A stretch of DNA of 64,000 nt from JANNFX01 sp031380225 (GTDB lineage Bacteria > Pseudomonadota > Alphaproteobacteria > Rhizobiales > Hyphomicrobiaceae), in the NCBI GenBank assembly GCA_031380225.1, contig JANNFX010000239.1, positions 7,187-71,186 of the forward strand, written 5' to 3'. Both the position numbers and the translations under genes were made by a program. Shown piece after piece: positions 54,870 to 61,418 of the stretch (positions are counted from its first letter, which is position 1; every line of letters begins with the position of its first letter). The notes below the pieces were generated by a model. That model did no database searches and was not told the DNA's origin. It worked only from the letters and a program-made list of their open reading frames with translations.

Positions 54870-55112
54870 ATGGCGACTGAAAAGGCGCAAAATCTTCAAG
54901 ACACGTTTCTCAATCACGTTCGAAAAACGAAAACACCGCTGACAATATTTCTGGTCAACGGCGTAAAGCTGCAAGGAATTGTGACCTGGTTCGACAATTT
55001 TTGTGTGCTTCTCCGCCGCGATGGGCACTCGCAACTCGTCTATAAGCATGCGATCTCGACCATCATGCCCGGCGCGCCGGTCAACCTGATGGATGGCGAG
55101 TTGGCAGATTAA
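54870..55112 (+). CDS. hfq: RNA chaperone Hfq
   Basis: This 80-residue Sm-like protein forms hexameric rings that pair small RNAs with mRNAs. The Sm1 region [20 protein letters not shown] is followed by [20 protein letters not shown] and the Sm2 signature VYKHAISTI. Length matches alphaproteobacterial Hfq with a short C-terminus. The ATG at 54870 has AAGAGG 9 bases upstream; longer starts from 54780 are rejected because the family N-terminus is [14 protein letters not shown]. It is followed by hflX. Confidence 0.95.
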   Translation: MATEKAQNLQDTFLNHVRKTKTPLTIFLVNGVKLQGIVTWFDNFCVLLRRDGHSQLVYKHAISTIMPGAPVNLMDGELAD

Positions 55113-55198
55113 TTTACTGGATAACGCTCATCACCGATGAAGACTCAGAGGCCGCAATTCCGGGCAAAACGCGCCGTGGCTCCGTCGATCGCGTTGCC

Positions 55199-56500
55199 GT
55201 GCCCGAACGCGCAGTCGTGTTGGTGCCTGTCCTGAAGGGCCGGCTGTCTCAACATTCACCGCAAGACCGGGTGGCAGAAGCCGTTGGTTTGGCTGAGGCC
55301 ATCACACTCAACGTGGTTGACAGCCGCATTGTGACCCTCGTTGAGGCGCGGCCTGCGACGTTGTTTGGCACCGGTAAAGTTGAAGAACTCAAGGTGTTGG
55401 TTGCCGAGCTTAAAGCTGGCTTAGTGATCGTCGATCATGCGCTGACGCCCGTTCAGCAAAGCAATCTTGAATTGGCGTGGCAAGCGAAAGTCATCGACCG
55501 TACCGGGCTTATTCTGGAAATCTTCGGGCAACGGGCGCAAACCCGCGAAGGCCGTCTGCAAGTCGAATTGGCGCATTTGATTTACCAGAAGGGCCGCTTG
55601 GTCAGGGCCTGGACCCATTTGGAACGCCAGCGTGGCGGCGGCGGGTTTATGGGTGGCCCCGGCGAAGCGCAGGTCGAACTCGATAAGCGTATACTTGACC
55701 GGCGTATCGAGGCGATCAAGCGCGATCTGGCAGACGTTGTCCGCACCCGCGAATTGCACCGCGCTGGACGCCGCAAGGTGCCGTATCCGATCGTGGCCAT
55801 TGTCGGCTATACGAACGCGGGCAAGTCGACGCTCTTTAACCGCATCACGGGTGCAACCGTGCTCGCCATGGACCAAGTGTTCGCAACACTTGATCCGACC
55901 ATGCGTGAAGTGAAGTTGCCGTCCGGGCGCAAGATTATTCTCTCGGACACTGTTGGCTTCATATCAGATTTGCCGACCATGCTGGTGGCGGCGTTCCGCG
56001 CGACGCTTGAAGAAGTCACCGGCGCCGATCTCGTGCTTCACGTCCGCGATATCGCGCATGCGGAAACCGGGGCACAGGCGCGCGACGTTGCAGGTGTTCT
56101 GAAAGACCTCGGCATCGATGTTGAAGCGGCAGATGCGGCCGTGCTCGAAGTTTGGAACAAAGCGGATTTGCTGACTGACGAGGCCCGCGTCGACACGACC
56201 CGCAATGCCCGCTTCAGTGCCGCCCCGCCGCAACTTGTTTCAGCTTTGACAGGAGAGGGAATTGAGGATCTGCTCAAGGCCATCGACGAGCGGTTCGGAG
56301 TTAATGATGTCATCATGTCGTTAAGCATCCCAGTCACCGATGGCAAGCTATTGCATTGGCTCTATGAGAATACGGATGTTTTGGAACGCAACGGATCGGA
56401 CGGCGGTGATGAGATCAGTGTTCGGATCCGGGTTCCGGCAGCCAAGCGCGAGCGCCTGATGAGCCAAGTCCGTTCTGCGGGCGCCGCAGTGGTGGGTTAG
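55199..56500 (+). CDS. hflX: GTPase HflX
   Basis: This 433-residue ribosome-associated GTPase recycles stalled or heat-damaged ribosomes. The N-terminal HflX domain has LVEARPATLFGTGKVEEL, QRQ-like repeats and HLERQRGGGGFMGGPGEAQ. The G domain has GYTNAGKST (G1), DTVGFISDLP (G3) and NKAD (G4). The GTG at 55199 is the only NTG start in frame, with no clear ribosome site. The frame is open back to the hfq stop, so a non-canonical ATT or ATA start cannot be excluded. It follows hfq as in many proteobacteria. Confidence 0.93.
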   Translation: MPERAVVLVPVLKGRLSQHSPQDRVAEAVGLAEAITLNVVDSRIVTLVEARPATLFGTGKVEELKVLVAELKAGLVIVDHALTPVQQSNLELAWQAKVIDRTGLILEIFGQRAQTREGRLQVELAHLIYQKGRLVRAWTHLERQRGGGGFMGGPGEAQVELDKRILDRRIEAIKRDLADVVRTRELHRAGRRKVPYPIVAIVGYTNAGKSTLFNRITGATVLAMDQVFATLDPTMREVKLPSGRKIILSDTVGFISDLPTMLVAAFRATLEEVTGADLVLHVRDIAHAETGAQARDVAGVLKDLGIDVEAADAAVLEVWNKADLLTDEARVDTTRNARFSAAPPQLVSALTGEGIEDLLKAIDERFGVNDVIMSLSIPVTDGKLLHWLYENTDVLERNGSDGGDEISVRIRVPAAKRERLMSQVRSAGAAVVG

Positions 56501-56689
56501 TCTCCCGGCCGCGATCCTGATCGCGAAATATGCGCCAGTGGCATCGAAAGTTTGACCGGCAAACGGATCTGCCTCCGTTGCGAGCGGTTCAAATCCTGTT
56601 GGCGCCACAAAACAGCCACTCCGAGCGCGCGTTGTGAGGCTTCTCCACCCCTCAACGACCTGATGCCGCCGCGGCTTGGAGTTCCGGTT

Positions 56690-57691
56690 ATGCGTGCTGT
56701 TCCCGTTCTCTGTGCCGCGTTGCTCGTAACGGCCTCAACAACCTTGCCAGCCGTGTCCGAAACAAGTAAGACCGCGACGGCCAACAAACTTGGCGCCGTC
56801 AAAGGTCCGCCACCCTTCACCAAGAATGAAGAGGTGCTGGCGTGGATGAATCGCTACCGGCAGACATCCGAGCCGAAGCGGTTGCCAGAGGCGGTCAAGG
56901 CTATGATCGGCACTGGCGCGACTAAAGATTTGGATCAAGCCGGTGTCTACATCGGCTTTGTCGCTGGCGTCATCGGCTCTAATCCTGATACGGCCGAACA
57001 GTTAATCTCGGAAATGTTCCCGCTCGATCCGCAAGACCAAGTCATGGTCATCCGCGCCATCGCCTACTCTGGGCTGCCTGATTGGAAACACCTGTTGGGC
57101 GCGTTCGTCGAGCGCATGCCGGCGCGGCGCGTGCTGATCGAGAAGTATATGTTCGCTAACAAGCCAACACTGGACGATTTGCCGTTCGAGGACAACACGG
57201 CGACCATCGACATTAATTGGGGCTATTATTTTGCGACCGGCTCAGAAGCGCCGCTGCGCCGTATTATCAAAGCCATGGCGTGGTCGCTTGATCGCGATGA
57301 TGTCGAAAAGCTGACCATCGGCGCGATGGCAAAGTGGACGTTAGCGCAGAATGCCTCCCACGATATGGAATTGCTGGCGACGTTGAAAGGCCTCGCCGGC
57401 GAGCAAAAACCAGACGTGCGGGTGGCACTGCATGAGGTGATCGAAGGCGCTGAAACGATGGAACTGGCCAAGATCCGCAAACAGGCAATGGCCTCGATTG
57501 AGGATCTGCGGGCCAAGGGGCCAGAGACAGCACGCTCCTATAACAAGTGGGGTCAAGCCGGGCAGACTGTATTGGCACTAGGTTGCGTTGCGGCCAGCGT
57601 TATGGGGCAAGTTCAGCTCGGTATCCCCTGCGTTGTTGGCGGAGCGTTATCGACAGCAGCGTTGAAGTATCTCGGACAGCCGGACAAGTAG
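56690..57691 (+). CDS. Hypothetical exported alpha-helical protein
   Basis: This 333-residue protein has a signal peptide (MRAVPVLCAALLVTASTTLP, cleavage near AVSE). A mostly helical, repeat-like body follows (EQLISEMFPLDPQDQVMVIR, AMAWSLDRDDVEKLTIGAMA), with a C-terminal hydrophobic segment near 285-325 (LALGCVAASVMGQVQLGIPC). No named family is recognised. The ATG at 56690 is chosen because the signal peptide starts there and GGAG lies upstream; an earlier start at 56552 would bury it. It is monocistronic after hflX. Confidence 0.72.
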   Translation: MRAVPVLCAALLVTASTTLPAVSETSKTATANKLGAVKGPPPFTKNEEVLAWMNRYRQTSEPKRLPEAVKAMIGTGATKDLDQAGVYIGFVAGVIGSNPDTAEQLISEMFPLDPQDQVMVIRAIAYSGLPDWKHLLGAFVERMPARRVLIEKYMFANKPTLDDLPFEDNTATIDINWGYYFATGSEAPLRRIIKAMAWSLDRDDVEKLTIGAMAKWTLAQNASHDMELLATLKGLAGEQKPDVRVALHEVIEGAETMELAKIRKQAMASIEDLRAKGPETARSYNKWGQAGQTVLALGCVAASVMGQVQLGIPCVVGGALSTAALKYLGQPDK

Positions 57692-57741
57692 CTTGCGGCT
57701 AAAGGCGACAACGCCAGCCTGATCGCCTTATTGGCCAAGGA

Positions 57742-58008
57742 TTAGAGTTCCGTGCCGCCGTCCAGTACCGAATTCGAGCGCCAAGCGAATGGTGTGCCGG
57801 TCAGCGGCTGGTAAGCTTTCTGAGCCAACGGCAACATGATCCAACCGGCAAGGTTCAAGGCCGCCATTTGCTGGTGCGGCAGGTTGAGGTCGAGGCCGAT
57901 GAGATAGGTCACGGCGAGGGTTAATGTCAGGCACGCCATGGCGCCCACAATACCAATATACATCACCATAAACACGGCGTCGGCAGCAATTTTGCGCTGG
58001 CTGGTCAT
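57742..58008 (-). CDS. Small two-helix membrane protein
   Basis: This 88-residue protein has two hydrophobic helices, about 11-36 (AVFMVMYIGIVGAMACLTLT) and 47-65 (LNLAGWIMLPLAQKAY). It ends in a short polar tail. No family is recognised. The ATG at 58008 is preceded by GAGGACG at a suitable distance. It is convergent with the exported protein gene. Confidence 0.6.
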   Translation of the reverse strand: MTSQRKIAADAVFMVMYIGIVGAMACLTLTLAVTYLIGLDLNLPHQQMAALNLAGWIMLPLAQKAYQPLTGTPFAWRSNSVLDGGTEL

Positions 58009-58132
58009 GGGAACGTCCTCCGGATTGCTTGGTGGCCGCGGCGTGCGGCCGCCTTGAGAGCAAACTAGCCAGATCGAGGGTTGTTCCGCTGTTCCCGATG
58101 GAACAGAGTTCCGGTTTGGGAAGTGGCCGGCC

Positions 58133-58339
58133 TCAATCCTTGAGCATGTCGAGGGCGGCGGAGCGTTCGCTGGGCTTCAACTTCAGAAACGCAGCACGCG
58201 CGGCTTTGATATCGCGATCCGCCCCGGTGTCGGACGCGGTCTTGAGCGCCACGACCGTTGGATGGTCGGACTTGCAGATAAAGGCCAGTGCCTTGGCCAA
58301 ACGGCCCATGGCTTCGCGGTCAAATACGGGATCAGCCAT
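58133..58339 (-). CDS. Small conserved-looking cytosolic protein
   Basis: This 68-residue acidic, helical protein begins MADPVFDREAMGRLAKALAF and ends ERSAALDMLKD. It contains a single Cys. It has no membrane segment. The ATG at 58339 is used because an upstream start at 58417 lies inside the cloverleaf repeat, whose end is 12 bases before the gene. No function is assigned. Confidence 0.5.
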   Translation of the reverse strand: MADPVFDREAMGRLAKALAFICKSDHPTVVALKTASDTGADRDIKAARAAFLKLKPSERSAALDMLKD

Positions 58340-58350
58340 GAATAAAATCT

Positions 58351-58519
58351 TGTAGGTTGGGTTAGCGCGGTGCGCGATAGTAGAAGGTATCACTGATATT
58401 GCCCGCGCGTAACCCAACGCTTCATCAAGGCATCGCGGTCGTCACAGAAAGTGTTGGGCTACGCGCCTGGACATTTCAACTCAACGTCACCAATCTTCGA
58501 CGCGCTAACCCAACATACG
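58351..58519. repeat. Cloverleaf intergenic repeat, copy C
   Basis: The outer inverted repeat spans 58351-58369 (TGTAGGTTGGGTTAGCGCG) and 58501-58519, with two mismatches. An inner pair spans about 58405-58421 and 58450-58466 (GTAACCCAAC against GTTGGGCTAC). Same plan and core as copy B. Its right arm encodes the last 15 codons of the HicB-like gene. Confidence 0.8.
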
Positions 58520-58703
58520 AAAGCTTAAGACGCTGTTGGATCTCAGTGCTCGATGCTGTTTCCAAGAACAGTTCGACGGCCTCCTGCAAATTGCTTCGCG
58601 CATCACTGATGGTGTCGCCTTGGGACGCAATATCCAGCTCTGGGCACAGCGCAATGTAGCCAGCGTCTTCGCGTTCGATGATAGCCGTGAAGCTGCGGGT
58701 CAT
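58476..58703 (-). CDS. HicB-like antitoxin, tail supplied by a repeat
   Basis: This 75-residue protein has the HicB/UPF0150 fold: FTAIIEREDAGYIALCPELD, QGDTISDARSNLQEAVELFL and ETASS. The last residues KLSYVGLARRRLVTLS are encoded by the right arm of cloverleaf copy C, so the native C-terminus, where a DNA-binding domain or linker would be, has been replaced. No hicA-like toxin ORF is visible on either side. It may be a partner-less remnant or a solitary HicB-type protein. Confidence 0.7.
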   Translation of the reverse strand: MTRSFTAIIEREDAGYIALCPELDIASQGDTISDARSNLQEAVELFLETASSTEIQQRLKLSYVGLARRRLVTLS

Positions 58704-58784
58704 GAGTGGAGCGTCCTGATGAAATAATATCGCAGAATCCTGCTAATTCCAGAGACTGTCAAGTCAGCTGTCTCCTCCTGCCAA

Positions 58785-59303
58785 TTACCGCTTAACGCGG
58801 CGGCGAGGCGCATCGGCGTTCTGGGCGGCATTCGGTTCGGCTTCTGTCGCGGCTGGCGCATCGCCCGCGGCTTTGCCGCCAGCTGCCGGAGCAGCGGTGT
58901 TGGCTGCGACCGCGCCCTTCGGCTTCTGGCAACCGGTCAGCCAGACATCGAAGACCGGATGCTCAACCGCGTTGAGGGCCGGGCTTTCCGCAAACATCCA
59001 ACCTGAGAAGATCTGCTTCTGCTGGCCGTCGAGTTGCACTTCTTCAACATCGACGTAGGTCGTGGTCTTTGGCTGTTCGGTGGACGGGCGCGAATAGCAA
59101 ACGTGCGGGGTGACTTTCAGCGATCCGAATTCGACGGTCTGATTGAGCGGCACTTCGAGAATTTTGATGGTCGCGGTCACTTTGTCGAGGGCGGAAAACA
59201 CGGCGACAGTATTTTCAAGCCGGTCGGCGCGCGCGGGCTGGCTCGCTACTGATGCAGCGAACGCCAGGACAGCAAGCAATGAATAGGGTCGCGACACAGC
59301 CAT
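58785..59303 (-). CDS. DUF2155 exported protein
   Basis: This 172-residue alphaproteobacterial protein has a signal peptide (about 1-26, ending PARA-DR). A DUF2155 domain at about 30-120 contains VFSALDKVTATIKILEVPLN, LKVTPHVCYSRP and GWMFAESPALNAVEHPVFDV, then WLTGC. An Ala/Pro-rich tail ends in RRRVKR. Function is unknown; members are conserved periplasmic proteins whose two Cys may form a disulfide. It lies near the NDUFA12-type gene, a frequent alphaproteobacterial neighbourhood. Confidence 0.88.
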   Translation of the reverse strand: MAVSRPYSLLAVLAFAASVASQPARADRLENTVAVFSALDKVTATIKILEVPLNQTVEFGSLKVTPHVCYSRPSTEQPKTTTYVDVEEVQLDGQQKQIFSGWMFAESPALNAVEHPVFDVWLTGCQKPKGAVAANTAAPAAGGKAAGDAPAATEAEPNAAQNADAPRRRVKR

Positions 59304-59385
59304 TTCGATCCAGGAACGTGAGAACCAGTCTACTTAATCAGATTCGCCCGAAAACGTGTCGGTACGGTGGCCCAGTATGCATTTC

Positions 59386-59450
59386 GGGGTCAGAACCCTC
59401 ACACCGGCGTCCGTATCGGAATAGGATCAATGTTGAGAGGGGTCTGACCC
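59386..59450. repeat. REP-like palindrome, second copy
   Basis: GGGGTCAGAACCCTC (59386-59400) faces GAGGGGTCTGACCC (59437-59450) as a slightly degenerate inverted repeat, the same family as 1863-1928. It sits between the DUF2155 gene and the NDUFA12-type gene. An extra half-unit CTGACCCCA follows at 59459. Confidence 0.65.
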
Positions 59451-59473
59451 GATTTACACTGACCCCATGCACA

Positions 59474-59878
59474 CTAATCCGGCTTCCAAGGCTTGTAATC
59501 GCCGGTCGCCTTCGGCCGCTGACCACTTGCGAGAATGGATCCCGGCGGGCGCCAGGCTTCCGGCGTGCCCGTCATATTGGCGCGATGGTCTTTCTGCCAC
59601 GGTTTGGCGGCATAGGCTTCGGCAGTCGGGAGTTCATCAACGGTATGATGCAACCAGCCATGCCATTCAGCTGGCACCTGCGAAGCCTCGGCGAGCGACT
59701 TATAGATCACCCAGCGGCGCGGGACGCCTAATGGGCCAACACCGGTGCCTGGACGCTGGATGTAATACGTGTTTCCATAGGCATCTTCCCCGACCTTCTG
59801 GCCCTTGCGCCACGTCAACAGGCGCGTGCCCCAGGTGTTGCCGCCCCACCAACTAAAAATCTCGCTTAGAATGCTCAT
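59474..59878 (-). CDS. NDUFA12-type complex I subunit
   Basis: This 134-residue alphaproteobacterial homologue of mitochondrial NDUFA12 (B17.2) is an accessory subunit at the matrix-arm side of NADH:ubiquinone oxidoreductase. Hallmarks are FSWWGGNTWGTRLLTWRKGQ, VGEDAYGNTYYIQRP, PRRWVIYKSLAEASQVPAEW and HGWLHH. Its presence is a marker for alphaproteobacteria. Core nuo genes are not in the window. It is monocistronic. Confidence 0.93.
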   Translation of the reverse strand: MSILSEIFSWWGGNTWGTRLLTWRKGQKVGEDAYGNTYYIQRPGTGVGPLGVPRRWVIYKSLAEASQVPAEWHGWLHHTVDELPTAEAYAAKPWQKDHRANMTGTPEAWRPPGSILASGQRPKATGDYKPWKPD

Positions 59879-60419
59879 ATGGCACGGTGTCCTGCTGGCT
59901 GTTTCAGTGTCCGGTTTGGCGCTGTGTCCACGAAATGTCTAGTGTCGCTAAGAACGCGGCTGGAATGCAACACTGGTTTGAGAAGACTCGCGCTAGCCTC
60001 CCAGACATCGGCCCATTAGCGGCCTGGATTTTGGCCGTATTCACAGCAGTTCACGAGCCCGAAACGCAAAAAATCCAACAATTCCGGTGCCTGAGCAGGG
60101 TCTGTCCCCAGGTTGCCAACACCACTAGATATAGTGTTGGGGGCCTCTACTACCTACAACGGCTCGTGTGATCCCCCGTGACGGGATGCTCGAATCGGCC
60201 TAGCTTCTCCCTAAGTCGAAGCCATGTTGGCGCGTAAATGGCGAGAGTAGTTGCCCGCGCCGGGTCCAGGCCTTTCAGATAGTTGAGTGTCCCATCGCCC
60301 CGCTTCGAGTTGCGGGCGAAGGCTTCGTGCGCGCTGCGCCGGGGCCGCGGGGGAACTGCGTTTCGTTGCTTTGCGTGCGAGCCATCACCAAAAAAACACA
60401 AGACGGGGAACGTACTACG
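59879..60419. other. 541-base intergenic region upstream of nrdJ
   Basis: This divergent gap holds the putative NrdR box at 60123-60136 and a long leader for nrdJ. A 94-codon plus frame at 59887-60171 has no coding character. No cobalamin-riboswitch B12 box was recognised. A GGGGAA-type ribosome site precedes the nrdJ ATG. Confidence 0.5.
60123..60136. promoter_or_regulatory. Putative NrdR box
   Basis: CACTAGATATAGTG is palindromic with 5-bp perfect arms and fits the NrdR consensus (aCaCwAtATnTwGtGt) closely. It lies about 285 bases ahead of nrdJ. A second box at the usual spacing was not found by eye. Confidence 0.5.
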
Positions 60420-61373
60420 ATGAAGATCACTCGGCGCTTTACCGAAGCCGGCCAATCTCCTTATGCCAAAATCGCGTTCCGCCGCGCCACGTCCGAGATC
60501 AAGAATCCGGATGGATCGATCGTATTCCGCCTCGAAGGCTTCGATGTTCCCGAAAATTTCAGCCAGGTCGCCGCCGATATCCTGGCGCAGAAGTATTTCC
60601 GTAAGGCCGGTGTGCCGAAGCGGCTGAAGAAGGTCGAAGAGACTCAAATTCCGAGCTGGTTGTGGCGCTCGGTTGCCGACGAAAAGGCGCTCGCAGAATT
60701 GCCAGAAAACGAACGCCGCGCCGGTGAAGCCGATGCGCGTCAGGTGTTTTCGCGCTTGGCTGGCACGTGGACCTATTGGGGCTGGAAAGGCGGCTACTTC
60801 ACAACCGAAGACGATGCTCGCGCCTTCTACGATGAGCATTGCTACATGCTGGCCATGCAGATGGCGGCGCCGAACAGTCCGCAGTGGTTCAACACCGGCT
60901 TGCACTGGGCTTATGGCATCGATGGTCCGGGCCAGGGTCACTTTTATGTCGATCACGAATCCGGCCAGCTGACGGTTTCGGCGTCAAGCTACGAGCATCC
61001 GCAACCGCACGCCTGCTTCATTCAGTCGGTCGAAGACGATCTCGTCAACGAAAACGGCATTATGGATTTGTGGGTGCGTGAAGCGCGACTCTTTAAATAT
61101 GGCTCGGGGACCGGTTCGAACTTCTCGTCACTGCGCGGCTCAAATGAAAAGCTCTCTGGCGGCGGCAAGTCGTCAGGCCTGATGAGCTTTTTGAAGATTG
61201 GCGACCGTGCAGCGGGCGCGATAAAATCTGGCGGCACCATGCGCCGCGCCGCCAAGATGGTGGTCGTCGATGTCGATCATCCGGATATCGAAGACTATAT
61301 CGATTGGAAGGTCAAAGAAGAGCAGAAGGTTGCTGCTCTGGTGACGGGCTCGCGCATCTGCCAGAAGCGCTAG
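60420..61373 (+). CDS. nrdJ: B12-dependent ribonucleotide reductase, N-terminal part
   Basis: This is a 317-codon frame covering the N-terminal third of class II ribonucleotide reductase. Motifs are FTEAGQSPYAKIAFRRATSE, MAAPNSPQWFNTGLHWAYGI, the first redox Cys in HPQPHACFIQSVED and GTGSNFSSLRGSNEKLSGGG. The SGGTMRRAAKMVVVDVDHPD segment and VAALVTGSRICQKR follow. It stops at TAG 61371. The same frame continues with homologous sequence, so this is one gene interrupted by amber codons rather than a separate protein. The ATG at 60420 is used; a longer start at 60327 lies in the leader. Confidence 0.88.
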   Translation: MKITRRFTEAGQSPYAKIAFRRATSEIKNPDGSIVFRLEGFDVPENFSQVAADILAQKYFRKAGVPKRLKKVEETQIPSWLWRSVADEKALAELPENERRAGEADARQVFSRLAGTWTYWGWKGGYFTTEDDARAFYDEHCYMLAMQMAAPNSPQWFNTGLHWAYGIDGPGQGHFYVDHESGQLTVSASSYEHPQPHACFIQSVEDDLVNENGIMDLWVREARLFKYGSGTGSNFSSLRGSNEKLSGGGKSSGLMSFLKIGDRAAGAIKSGGTMRRAAKMVVVDVDHPDIEDYIDWKVKEEQKVAALVTGSRICQKR

Positions 61374-61418
61374 AAAGCCGTGATGTAGGAGTGCGTCAAC
61401 TGCGAGGCCGAAGGCTCT

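Noticed and set aside
59887..60171. 94-codon plus-strand ORF in the nrdJ leader
   Set aside because: Cys/Trp-rich start, no ribosome site, spans the NrdR-like box; treated as chance.
60130..60419. Cobalamin riboswitch ahead of the B12-dependent reductase
   Set aside because: No B12-box core or matching set of stems could be recognised; the only clear signal is an NrdR-like palindrome.
60150..60956. 268-codon open frame on the minus strand over the nrdJ start
   Set aside because: It is antisense to the conserved NrdJ N-terminus, has no family resemblance and the sense frame explains the codon pattern.
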